Origin: Lachnospiraceae bacterium
GTDB taxonomy: Bacteria; Bacillota; Clostridia; Lachnospirales; Lachnospiraceae
Direction of reading: 5' to 3'
NCBI GenBank assembly: GCA_009774145.1
Contig: VSND01000058.1
Location: forward strand, 1-29,875
DNA: 29,875 bases
The position numbers and the translations under genes are program-made. Shown one piece after another: positions 1 through 5,951 of the stretch. How positions within the stretch are numbered: position 1 is the stretch's first letter; the number at the start of each line of letters is the position of its first letter. The notes below the pieces were generated by a model. That model was not told the DNA's origin. It ran no database searches and saw only the letters and a list, made by a program, of their open reading frames with translations.

Positions 1-42
1 TATCAAGTAGAAACTCATTTTTTCTAAAAATTTAATAATTTG

Positions 43-167
43 CGACACACCCTCCGGGAGTGTCGTGGGTAGAATAGCAAGCACTGCCCATGTCCGGACA
101 CATGGGCGAAATTCCCCATACTTCCCTACCGTCCGTATGATGAAATTTCCATAGGGAAGTATCCCTA
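43..167. other. candidate origin of transfer: cluster of inverted repeats upstream of mobC
   Basis: Three hairpins lie in the non-coding 320 bases before mobC. CGACAC (43-48) pairs with GTGTCG (60-65). GCCCATGT (86-93) pairs with ACATGGGC (100-107). ACTTCCCTA (120-128) pairs perfectly with TAGGGAAGT (152-160). The TAGGGA of this last arm can pair instead with TCCCTA at 162-167, giving two mutually exclusive folds. Relaxase origins typically consist of inverted repeats next to a nick site and lie beside the accessory protein gene, which is the arrangement here. No nick consensus was recognised, so oriT is inferred from position and structure only. Nothing else is seen in 1-349 apart from the mobC ribosome binding site. 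Confidence 0.4.
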
Positions 168-349
168 ACCCTCTTTGGTTTTCTCTGCATTTTTCTCCGC
201 AAGTCCTTGACCTTCCCACGCAGATTTGCTACAATAACACATGGATAATTCTATCCAAAACAACTGAACAGACACGAAACCAGACTGTTGTAAACCGAAC
301 AAGTTACAGCAGTTTTTTTATGCCCAAATTTAGAAAGGACGATGTAAAA

Positions 350-901
350 ATGGCAAACAGGACACGCACCAACCGGAATGAATTTCACTTGAATGACAAG
401 GAGCAATATATCCTTGACGAGAAGTTTAAGCTGTCCGGCATGAAAAGCAAATCGGCTTTTATCCGGAAGCTGATTCTATACGGATATGTCTATGACGTGG
501 ATTACAGTTTTTTACGGGAATACAATACGGAACTGGGGCGGATCAGTTCAAGTCTGAACCAGATTGCGAAAAGAATTAACAGCACAAACCACGTCTATCA
601 GGAAGATATGGACGAAGTAAAGGAGTTGATGAAACAGGTATGGCAGTCACAAAAATCCATGCGGCTTGCTTCCACAAAGGACACGGAACGCCTTTTCTCC
701 ATGCTGCCCTATAAGACCCTTGCTTTCTCACAAATCAAGAACAGCTACGGCACATACGCGCTGATCGGCAAGGACGAGAACCGGGACAGGCAGATAAGGA
801 AGCCCCGCCCCTCTGTCCGGGCGCAGCTTGCACAGGACAAAAAGAGAACCGCCCCAAAGAAAGCGGCGGCGAAAACAAAAAATCACGGATTGGAGGTATG
901 A
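350..901 (+). CDS. mobC: MobC-like relaxosome accessory protein
   Basis: A 183-residue basic protein that would bind oriT DNA and help load the relaxase for conjugative mobilization. The N-terminal part (about residues 1-60) looks like a ribbon-helix-helix DNA-binding fold. The segment around RISSSLNQIAKRIN is typical of the MobC family (bacterial mobilization domain). The C-terminus is Lys/Arg/Ala-rich. I chose the ATG at 350 over an in-frame ATG at 320 because an AGAAAGGAC ribosome binding site precedes 350 at suitable spacing. It overlaps or abuts a zinc-ribbon gene downstream. The matching relaxase is on the opposite strand at 1751-2953, whereas these genes are usually co-oriented, which suggests rearrangement. 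Confidence 0.85.
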   Translation: MANRTRTNRNEFHLNDKEQYILDEKFKLSGMKSKSAFIRKLILYGYVYDVDYSFLREYNTELGRISSSLNQIAKRINSTNHVYQEDMDEVKELMKQVWQSQKSMRLASTKDTERLFSMLPYKTLAFSQIKNSYGTYALIGKDENRDRQIRKPRPSVRAQLAQDKKRTAPKKAAAKTKNHGLEV

Positions 902-903
902 GC

Positions 904-1080
904 ATGAACACATACGCAGAGCTTTACCATGCGCAGGATATGCGGCGGTGTAGCGTGTGTGGCTCACCTTTTGCGTCCAGCTCTAACCGGGCGATCTACT
1001 GCCCGGACTGCCGGAAGCGTATCACAAACAGACAGGCAGCGGAGCGCATGAGGAAACGGCGCGCCCTTGTTACGCAATAG
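904..1080 (+). CDS. small zinc-ribbon protein of the mobilization module
   Basis: A 58-residue protein with two CxxC pairs (CSVC and CPDC) about 16 residues apart, a classic zinc-ribbon, followed by a very basic tail (RMRKRRALV). Probably a small DNA-binding or regulatory protein; no specific function is known to me. An in-frame ATG at 898 overlaps the mobC stop, but GGAGG at 892-896 sits directly against that codon and 7 bases before the ATG at 904, so 904 is the better start. It is clearly coupled to mobC. Its last codons form the left arm of a 12-bp inverted repeat. Confidence 0.65.
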   Translation: MNTYAELYHAQDMRRCSVCGSPFASSSNRAIYCPDCRKRITNRQAAERMRKRRALVTQ

Positions 1081-1180
1081 GGGCAAAAAAAGCCTTGATT
1101 GACAGGACTTCCAGAGCGGGAAAATAAGGCGGCAAGGGATTTATACCTTTCCCCCGCAAAATGCCGTTCTATTGCGTAAC
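1069..1180. repeat. 12-bp perfect inverted repeat with 88-base spacer
   Basis: GTTACGCAATAG (1069-1080) is exactly matched by CTATTGCGTAAC (1169-1180). The left arm covers the end and stop codon of the zinc-ribbon gene. Smaller complementary stretches lie inside (for example AAGG/CCTT around 1133-1150). It could be a transcript-end structure, a protein-binding site of the mobile element, or the ends of a tiny non-autonomous element. Confidence 0.5.
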
Positions 1181-1211
1181 ATATCAAAATCAGCACTCAC
1201 AAAAAAGACAA

Positions 1212-1242
1212 GGCGCGGTGGCTATTTGATAGCCGCCGCGCC
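1212..1242. terminator. GC-rich hairpin between convergent genes
   Basis: A 14-bp stem (1212-1225 with 1229-1242, one G-T wobble, 3-base loop) lies between the rightward mobC/zinc-ribbon pair and the leftward SnoaL-like gene. A long U-run is missing on both sides, so a bidirectional terminator is likely but not certain. Confidence 0.5.
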
Positions 1243-1256
1243 CCAATTTGGTTTAA

Positions 1257-1667
1257 TTATACTGGTCTAATTAAATGGTGTTCAAAGAAAGTTTCAAAGG
1301 TATTTGCAGCACCCCCATGCTCAACAATTCTTCCGTCTATTACTTTATCAATATTAACTCCTGTAATTTCTAAAACTTTATTTGTAGGCTTTATGCCAAT
1401 AAACTCTCCCTTGTGCGTTCCTTTCATAATAACTTCTGAAATAACATAATCCCCATCTATATATTGACGAATAATTTTCAATGTGTAGTCGGGATATGTT
1501 TCTTTCAAAGCTAAAAGGTGTTGTTTCATTCCGTCCACCCCTATAAAAATTGGTTTTCCACCAACTTTCTGCATACAATCTTCTGATATGTATTTTGAGA
1601 GTTCATCAAGCATATTTTCCGAAACAATAATTTCATAAAAATATTTTACAAGTTCTTTCTTATTCAT
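1257..1667 (-). CDS. SnoaL/NTF2-fold ester cyclase-like protein, cargo gene
   Basis: A 136-residue protein resembling the SnoaL-like polyketide cyclase/ester cyclase group of the NTF2 fold. It shows the N-terminal helix (KELVKYFYEIIVSENMLDELSKYI), then DGMKQHLLALKETYPD and a C-terminal strand with DGRIVEHGG. Such proteins are small soluble enzymes or ligand binders; the substrate cannot be read from the sequence. The ATG at 1667 is chosen because AAGGACAG lies upstream and the family starts there; the 26 upstream in-frame residues look non-coding. It is much richer in A+T than the flanking relaxase and mobC, which suggests independent acquisition. It lies downstream of, and in line with, the relaxase remnant. 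Confidence 0.6.
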   Translation of the reverse strand: MNKKELVKYFYEIIVSENMLDELSKYISEDCMQKVGGKPIFIGVDGMKQHLLALKETYPDYTLKIIRQYIDGDYVISEVIMKGTHKGEFIGIKPTNKVLEITGVNIDKVIDGRIVEHGGAANTFETFFEHHLIRPV

Positions 1668-1750
1668 TTTATATACTGTCCTTGACTTTCTTAGATAGCA
1701 TGATTTTTTAGTTCCCATTATATGATACAACAATTCAAAATGCAATATCT

Positions 1751-2953
1751 TTATGGAATTATCCCCCGTTCGTTTTCCCTTTTTCGTTCCGGCGGCTTCT
1801 CTGCCTGTAAAATGCTGTCTATGTTCTGCTTGATAATGTCGTATTCCCGGACTTTCTTCTTTAGCTTGCCATAGTCGGCGTAAAGGGCTTCTTTCTGCGC
1901 TTGGAGGGCTTCGTATTCCTTTTGCATGGCTGCGAGGTTGGGGAGCTTTGTAATGCCCGACGCTTTCAGCGACCTTGCAGCGGCTTCATGGAGGATAATA
2001 TCGCGCTCATGCTCTGCCCGGTATTTCTCCTTGTTCCGGGCTTTTCGGTAGGCTTCATAGAGGGGGTTTGTCTTTTGGCAGGTAGTGACGTTCTTAATGA
2101 GCAACGCCATATCCGAAAGACGCTTTTCCACTTCCTTTAAGCTCTCCCCCGCCTGTTCGCTTGCCGTGGTGATTTCCTCTATCCGGGTGAGCAGATCGGT
2201 GTACTGTTCAATCTTGTTTTCGGTAAGGAAGTTCATAGTCTTTGCCGCCTGTTTCAGATTGTGGATTTTCGCCCACTGTTCATAGCCCCGGCTCTGCTGC
2301 GCCTTGATACTGTTCTCAATGTCAATGAGAAGATTAACGCCCTTGCGCTCTGCCTTTGGAGCTTTGGCGGCACGGGTGCGCTTGCCCGCTATCCGTTCCC
2401 TTATGGCTTCCTCTGTATAGTCTGCGCCGAGAGTTTTAAGGCGGGTAAAGCGTTCCTGTCCCGGTGCGCGGCATGACACATATTTTCCCGGCTTGATCTC
2501 ATAGCCCGCCGCCTGTAACCGCTGCAATAATTCCTCAAAGCTGGAAACTTGGGGAATGAGCGCGTCCACGGCGATTTTCAGCTTGCCTTTCCAGCTTGTC
2601 CCGGTTTTCTCCGCTTGGTACTCTGCATAGCTCTTTCCCTTGCTTCCCTTGCCGGGGACGACCACAGAAAGCCCGTTGTCCCGGTACAGCTTGTCGCTCA
2701 TGTTCCGTATGCCGTAATACGTCCGCTTGTTGGAAACATACTTGTGATGATCTACGAAGTTGACCGCGCAGAAAATAATGTGATTGTGGATATGCCCCTT
2801 GTCAATGTGTGTCGTGAGTACATATTCATGCTGCCCCTTTGTTACCGCGTCGGCAAGCTGCCGCCCGATCTCATGGGCTTTCTCATAGTCCACTTCCCCC
2901 GGCGCAAAGGACTGTATCAAGTGAAAAAGAGAACTGTTCCGCTTCGATGCCAT
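1751..2953 (-). pseudogene. relaxase/mobilization nuclease, N-terminus missing
   Basis: The MobP/VirD2-like relaxase (PF03432 type) nicks oriT and pilots DNA during conjugation. The metal-binding three-histidine motif is visible as HIDKGHIHNH (about residues 48-57), followed by the usual GLSVV region and a long Lys/Glu-rich, coiled-coil-like C-terminal part. Homology starts at about HLIQSFAPGEV (near residue 11). The family normally has some 60-90 residues before this, including the catalytic tyrosine region, and these are absent. The first 10 residues of this frame are the out-of-frame end of a RepA-like start (2883-2984). So the gene is a 5'-deleted remnant and is probably not an active nuclease. 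Confidence 0.8.
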
Positions 2954-2984
2954 AATAATAGTCGAATTTTATTGCGCCATCCAC
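2883..2984 (-). pseudogene. N-terminal stub of a RepA-type replication initiator
   Basis: From a GTG at 2984, preceded by GGGGAGGTG, the frame reads into FDYYYGIEAEQFSF. This is the characteristic start of replication initiator protein A (RepA N-terminal family) found on clostridial plasmids and integrative elements. After about 20 residues the similarity stops and the DNA becomes the relaxase gene in another frame; the stub ends at a TGA (2883-2885). The break lies near 2923-2928. I read this as a deletion that removed most of repA, any genes between, and the relaxase 5' end. The identification is from memory of the family's N-terminus. Confidence 0.6.
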
Positions 2985-3001
2985 GCCGATGCACCTCCCC
3001 T

Positions 3002-3157
3002 CTACTGTCTTTTCTTCCATTCATCCAGAAGCTGAATGATGATGCCCTCTATTTCCTCACTGCTGCAATCCTCCGCAAAATATTCGCTGATCTTGTCCGC
3101 TTTCAGCGTCACTTTCCGTTCCTTCGGCTTTTCCTCCGTCAGTATCAGGCGCACCAT
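3002..3157 (-). CDS. small hypothetical protein upstream of the repA stub
   Basis: A 51-residue frame starting MVRLILTEEKPKERKV, with a helical acidic C-terminal half. It ends 17 bases before the RepA-like GTG, inside that gene's leader. Similar short genes precede repA in clostridial elements. No clear ribosome binding site is seen, and it overlaps the out-of-frame tail of the DUF3970 remnant, so it could equally be the end of a larger protein whose front was lost. Function unknown. Confidence 0.4.
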   Translation of the reverse strand: MVRLILTEEKPKERKVTLKADKISEYFAEDCSSEEIEGIIIQLLDEWKKRQ

Positions 3158-3290
3158 TGCAATATTTCTTTGTCCCTTTATTTGGGAACATATCGGAAAA
3201 CTCCGTCACTTCGATTTTCGGGTTACGCTGTAAAATCTTCCCGAACCACTTAATATCGTTCTTTGTTCCCATAAGCCTGACTTTTAACAT
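3057..3290 (-). pseudogene. DUF3970-like small protein with a scrambled C-terminus
   Basis: Starting at the ATG 3290 (overlapping the DUF6075 stop by one base, TGATG), the first ~35 residues (MLKVRLMGTKNDIKWF ... SDMFPNKGTKKY) match the DUF3970 type of integrative-element protein. The rest, a Gly/Asp/Ser-rich stretch, looks like a wrong-frame reading of the next small gene (3002-3157). A deletion or frameshift near 3165-3170 probably destroyed the native C-terminus. Function of the family is unknown. Confidence 0.5.
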
Positions 3291-3757
3291 CAATCCCGTC
3301 CTCCAAGCATGGCGTACAACTTGTGGTTATATGTTACATATTCCGGATAACGAATTTGTACCGCCTGCCAAAAATAAGGCGCATAGGCACAGCAGAACAG
3401 TTCTTCCACTGTGTACCGTCTGCACTCGTCCATCTGTCCCTCCGCATCATTATAGTCAAAGACACTTGGCGTACCATTGCAGTAAAGGTTAAACGCCATC
3501 CTGACTACTTTTAAGCTCCCGCTGGTCTGCCATCCTTCATGCAGACACTCCGTTTTTACACAGCCTGTCTTAAAGTTATAAATGCTTTTGATATTCCTTC
3601 TTGTGTCATCGCTGATACCAAGACAATATACAAGTGCTTTGTGGTATACGTCCTGATACCTAACCTCTTTCAATTTCTCGTAGTAGAATTTTTCATGTGC
3701 ATCGCTGATAAAAATAATCGCTTTCTCTTTCCCTGCTCTTAACGCTGTGTTTGACAT
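3290..3757 (-). CDS. DUF6075-family protein of integrative elements
   Basis: A 155-residue protein that resembles the DUF6075 family seen in clostridial conjugative elements: an N-terminal FISDAHEKFYYEKL..YQDVYHKALVYCLGI, a middle LHEGWQTSGSLKVVRMAFNLY, and a C-terminal CCAYAPYFWQAVQIRYPEY. No catalytic motif or membrane segment is visible; the role is unknown. GAGGAGGAAC precedes the ATG at good spacing. It is the first gene of a leftward set (DUF6075 - DUF3970 - small ORF - repA stub). Confidence 0.6.
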   Translation of the reverse strand: MSNTALRAGKEKAIIFISDAHEKFYYEKLKEVRYQDVYHKALVYCLGISDDTRRNIKSIYNFKTGCVKTECLHEGWQTSGSLKVVRMAFNLYCNGTPSVFDYNDAEGQMDECRRYTVEELFCCAYAPYFWQAVQIRYPEYVTYNHKLYAMLGGRD

Positions 3758-3777
3758 TTTTCTGTTCCTCCTCGTAT

Positions 3778-3824
3778 AATAAGTTTATAGCCAGTCAGAA
3801 CAGGCTATAGACTTATTCTTTTTT
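3778..3824 (+). terminator. strong intrinsic terminator with no gene feeding it
   Basis: A 15-bp stem (3778-3792 with 3803-3817, one G-T wobble, 10-base loop) is followed directly by C and six T on the + strand. It sits just upstream of the leftward DUF6075 gene, so on that strand it is a leader hairpin. On the + strand it has the full form of a rho-independent terminator, yet no rightward gene lies to its left. Confidence 0.6.
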
Positions 3825-3825
3825 G

Positions 3826-3995
3826 ATATAGATGCAGGATGATTTCTAAGAGGGCTCCCTCTCCATCCCTTCCCATCTATACAGTTAATAGTTACCTGTC
3901 TCAATTCTTTCTACATAGATGTGAGGATATTCTGATGGAGGTCTGGAGGGGTTCTCCCTTTCTCCCATAATGCTGGTTCATCCTGTCCATCTAAT
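3826..3995. repeat. two imperfect tandem hairpin units
   Basis: Two similar units follow each other. Unit 1: ATAGATG (3828-3834) pairs with CATCTAT (3874-3880), enclosing AGAGGG/CCCTCT (3849-3862). Unit 2: TAGATG (3916-3921) pairs with CATCTA (3988-3993), enclosing GGAG..CTCC. Both share the order ATAGATG - AGGAT - purine-rich arm - CTCCCT - CATCTA. The gap 3758-4036 holds no supported gene. These may be leader RNA structures, regulator sites or a remnant of older insertion-sequence ends. Confidence 0.4.
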
Positions 3996-4036
3996 GTTTT
4001 TGTTGTTTACTACTTTTTACCAGAGCCTCCCGGTGC

Positions 4037-4260
4037 TATAATGGTTCCCAGTGGAACCTGGGCTAAGGTACTGCTTCGTTCCTCCTGCAAAGCATCCGCT
4101 ATTGCTTAGAAAGCATGCAGCCCGCACCGCCGTACCTTGACTGCTTACACAAATGCTGCACCGCCAGGTCTAGCCTCCAGCAGGGTATTTCTCCTGGACC
4201 AGTGCTGATAACGCGAGGTTGCAGCTGGTACCCCGGGCCGGGATAAGCTTTGGCCCCTGT
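4037..4260 (+). ncRNA. candidate bridge RNA of the IS110 element, with -10 box
   Basis: IS110 transposases use a structured bridge RNA encoded beside the gene to choose donor and target DNA. Here a perfect TATAAT (4037-4042) is followed by a GGTTCC/GGAACC hairpin (4043-4058). Next comes a large domain closed by AAGGTAC (4065-4071) and GTACCTT (4132-4138). A second domain is closed by GCTGCACC (4155-4162) and GGTTGCAGC (4217-4225), with an inner GGTC/GACC (4167-4170/4197-4200) and CAGG/CCTG hairpin (4181-4196). One 5' hairpin and two loop domains match the bridge-RNA plan. The 3' end near 4260 is a guess. Confidence 0.55.
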
Positions 4261-4293
4261 TCCCCATCCTTATCGGAAAGGTGGTGATTACAC

Positions 4294-5577
4294 ATGAAGA
4301 AGATAAAGATTGATTACCTGTCAACGCTTTTTGTGGGAATCGACATCGGTTCCCGCACCAACGTTGTTTCTGCCCTCAACTTCGACCAGGACTTCCTGAT
4401 CAGGATGGTCCCCGTGGCCAATGCACAGGGCGGCGCAGAGCAGATGGAGGAGATGGTCGCCCAGGTGCTTTCACAGCACCATGAGTTCCGGGCTGTCATC
4501 ATCGGGCTGGAGTCCACTGGTTTTTATGGCGTCCATATCGCCAACTACCTCTCCACCTCCGAAAAGCTGGCCCCTTTTTCCACAAAGGTCTACTGCCTCA
4601 ACCCCAATGAGGTAAAGCAGTATAAGAAATCCTTTAACTCCCTTGACAAGAACGACGGCATTGACTCCTTTGTCATTGCTGATTTTGCAAGGGTAGGGCG
4701 CATCCATACGGAACCCTGGAGGGGCGCACAGTACCTCGCCCTCCAACGGCTTACCAGGCACAGGCTCCATATCACGGAATGCATCGCCAGGGAGAAGACC
4801 TACATGCTGAACAACATTTTCCTTAAGTTCAGCGAATTTGCCATGCTCAGGAAAGACGAGCATCCTTTCTCTGACAAGTATGGCGCCACGGCCGAAGCCG
4901 TCCTGACGGACTACCTTTCCACAGAAGACATTGTGGACGCGTCCGTAGATGAGCTGGTTGCTTTCATCAGCTCCAAAAGCCGTGGGCGGATCGCCGACCC
5001 GGAACAGACCACTTATCTGCTCCAGAAGGCCGCACAGGACTCCTACCGGCTGGACCAGTGCCTTTACGAGCCACTGACCGTTTCGATTGGCTGTTCCTTC
5101 AACTGCATCAGCGCCTTCGAAAAAGAACTTAAGGCCATAAACGCCGCAATCCAGAGGGCCGTAAAGGGCCTTAACCCCACGGAGTACCAGATACTGACCT
5201 CCGTGCCCGGCATCGGCCCGGTCTACGCCAGCGGCATACTTGCTGAGCTTGGCACCATCAAGTGCTTTAAGAGCAACGATGCCCTTGCCAAATACTGCGG
5301 CATTGTCTGGAGGGAGAACCAGTCCGGGGAGTTCGAGGCGGAAGATACGCCCATGAACAAAGCCGGCAACCGCTACCTGCGGTATTACATGATCGAAGCT
5401 GCCGGGAGCGTGATGCAGCACTGCCCGGAGTACAAAGCCTTTTATGACAAGAAATTTGCTGAGGTGAGAACCCATCAGCACAAACGTGCACTCGCGTTGA
5501 CTTCCCGTAAACTGATACGTATGCTTTTTGGACTGCTGGCCAATGGCAGACTCTACTCTGTGGAAAAGAGCAGGTGA
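4294..5577 (+). CDS. IS110-family DEDD transposase/recombinase
   Basis: A complete 427-residue transposase that excises and inserts its element, guided by a bridge RNA. The RuvC-like N-terminal domain shows the four acidic residues: D17 (FVGIDIGS), E73 (IIGLESTGFYG), D121 and D124 (KNDGID). The C-terminal Tnp domain has the helix-hairpin-helix-like VPGIGPVYASGILAELG and the conserved serine S344 in NQSGEF, then NKAGNRYLRYYMIEAA. All key residues are present, so it is probably active. AAAGGTGGTG precedes the ATG. A long leader before the gene and a short tail after it fits the IS110 rather than the IS1111 subgroup. The gene is more GC-rich than the neighbouring element DNA. Confidence 0.95.
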   Translation: MKKIKIDYLSTLFVGIDIGSRTNVVSALNFDQDFLIRMVPVANAQGGAEQMEEMVAQVLSQHHEFRAVIIGLESTGFYGVHIANYLSTSEKLAPFSTKVYCLNPNEVKQYKKSFNSLDKNDGIDSFVIADFARVGRIHTEPWRGAQYLALQRLTRHRLHITECIAREKTYMLNNIFLKFSEFAMLRKDEHPFSDKYGATAEAVLTDYLSTEDIVDASVDELVAFISSKSRGRIADPEQTTYLLQKAAQDSYRLDQCLYEPLTVSIGCSFNCISAFEKELKAINAAIQRAVKGLNPTEYQILTSVPGIGPVYASGILAELGTIKCFKSNDALAKYCGIVWRENQSGEFEAEDTPMNKAGNRYLRYYMIEAAGSVMQHCPEYKAFYDKKFAEVRTHQHKRALALTSRKLIRMLFGLLANGRLYSVEKSR

Positions 5578-5735
5578 TCTATAACGCTTATCGAACTTAC
5601 GTTCTTTTCTTGGACGGTAAGTCTATTAAAGTTACCCTTTTTCCAGAAAATCTTTTTTATTTTCCTCTTGACATTTCACCAAATTGCTTTTAAAATTGAA
5701 TTGAAAAGAGCATCCCACTATGGAATGCCCTATAT

Positions 5736-5770
5736 AAAAAATAGGGACACTCTCATCCAAGTATCCCTAT
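5736..5770 (-). terminator. intrinsic terminator for leftward transcription
   Basis: On the - strand an 11-bp stem (5760-5770 with 5741-5751, one G-T wobble, 8-base loop) is followed by six U (5736-5741). It would end transcripts arriving from rlmD through the ORF remnant. The rest of 5578-5796 holds the IS right end and AT-rich DNA with no gene seen. Confidence 0.75.
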
Positions 5771-5796
5771 AATCTACCGCTATATCTGATAGTTCT

Positions 5797-5951
5797 CTAT
5801 TCACTTTCATTGTCAGGATTTTTTGTGTTCCCCGTACCGAGGTCTAATGCCACAACTACGGTTACTTTCTTCACAAGTATCTTTCCCTTATGATTTTCAC
5901 CGATTTTGTTAAAACTGAAAAATGTCACAAAGTGCGTAAATTCAAGGATTT
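5797..5951 (-). pseudogene. orphan C-terminal coding tail directly behind rlmD
   Basis: An open frame without its own start runs from the end of rlmD to a stop at 5797. It encodes HFVTFFSFNKIGENHKG and then a strand-rich KVTVVVALDLGTGNTK. In that frame the upstream DNA is rlmD in a different register. It looks like the end of a protein whose front is elsewhere, as expected if an integrative element joined the chromosome at the rlmD 3' end. I do not recognise the family; chance coding-like character cannot be excluded. Confidence 0.3.

Larger units (their letters stand above)
4027..5624 (+). mobile_element. IS110-family insertion sequence (ends provisional)
   Basis: It comprises a structured leader of about 250 bases plus a complete transposase. 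IS110 elements lack long terminal inverted repeats and insert at a short core, so ends cannot be read directly. I propose CT cores at 4027-4028 and 5623-5624. Joining the ends there would place TTGGAC (5610-5615) exactly 17 bases before TATAAT (4037-4042), creating a promoter for the leader RNA, as is known for circular IS110 intermediates. Other CT pairs are possible. Confidence 0.5.

Noticed and set aside
4471..5481. 336-residue open frame on the - strand
   Set aside because: It is antisense to the IS110 transposase, whose frame carries all catalytic motifs; the shadow frame has no recognisable domain.
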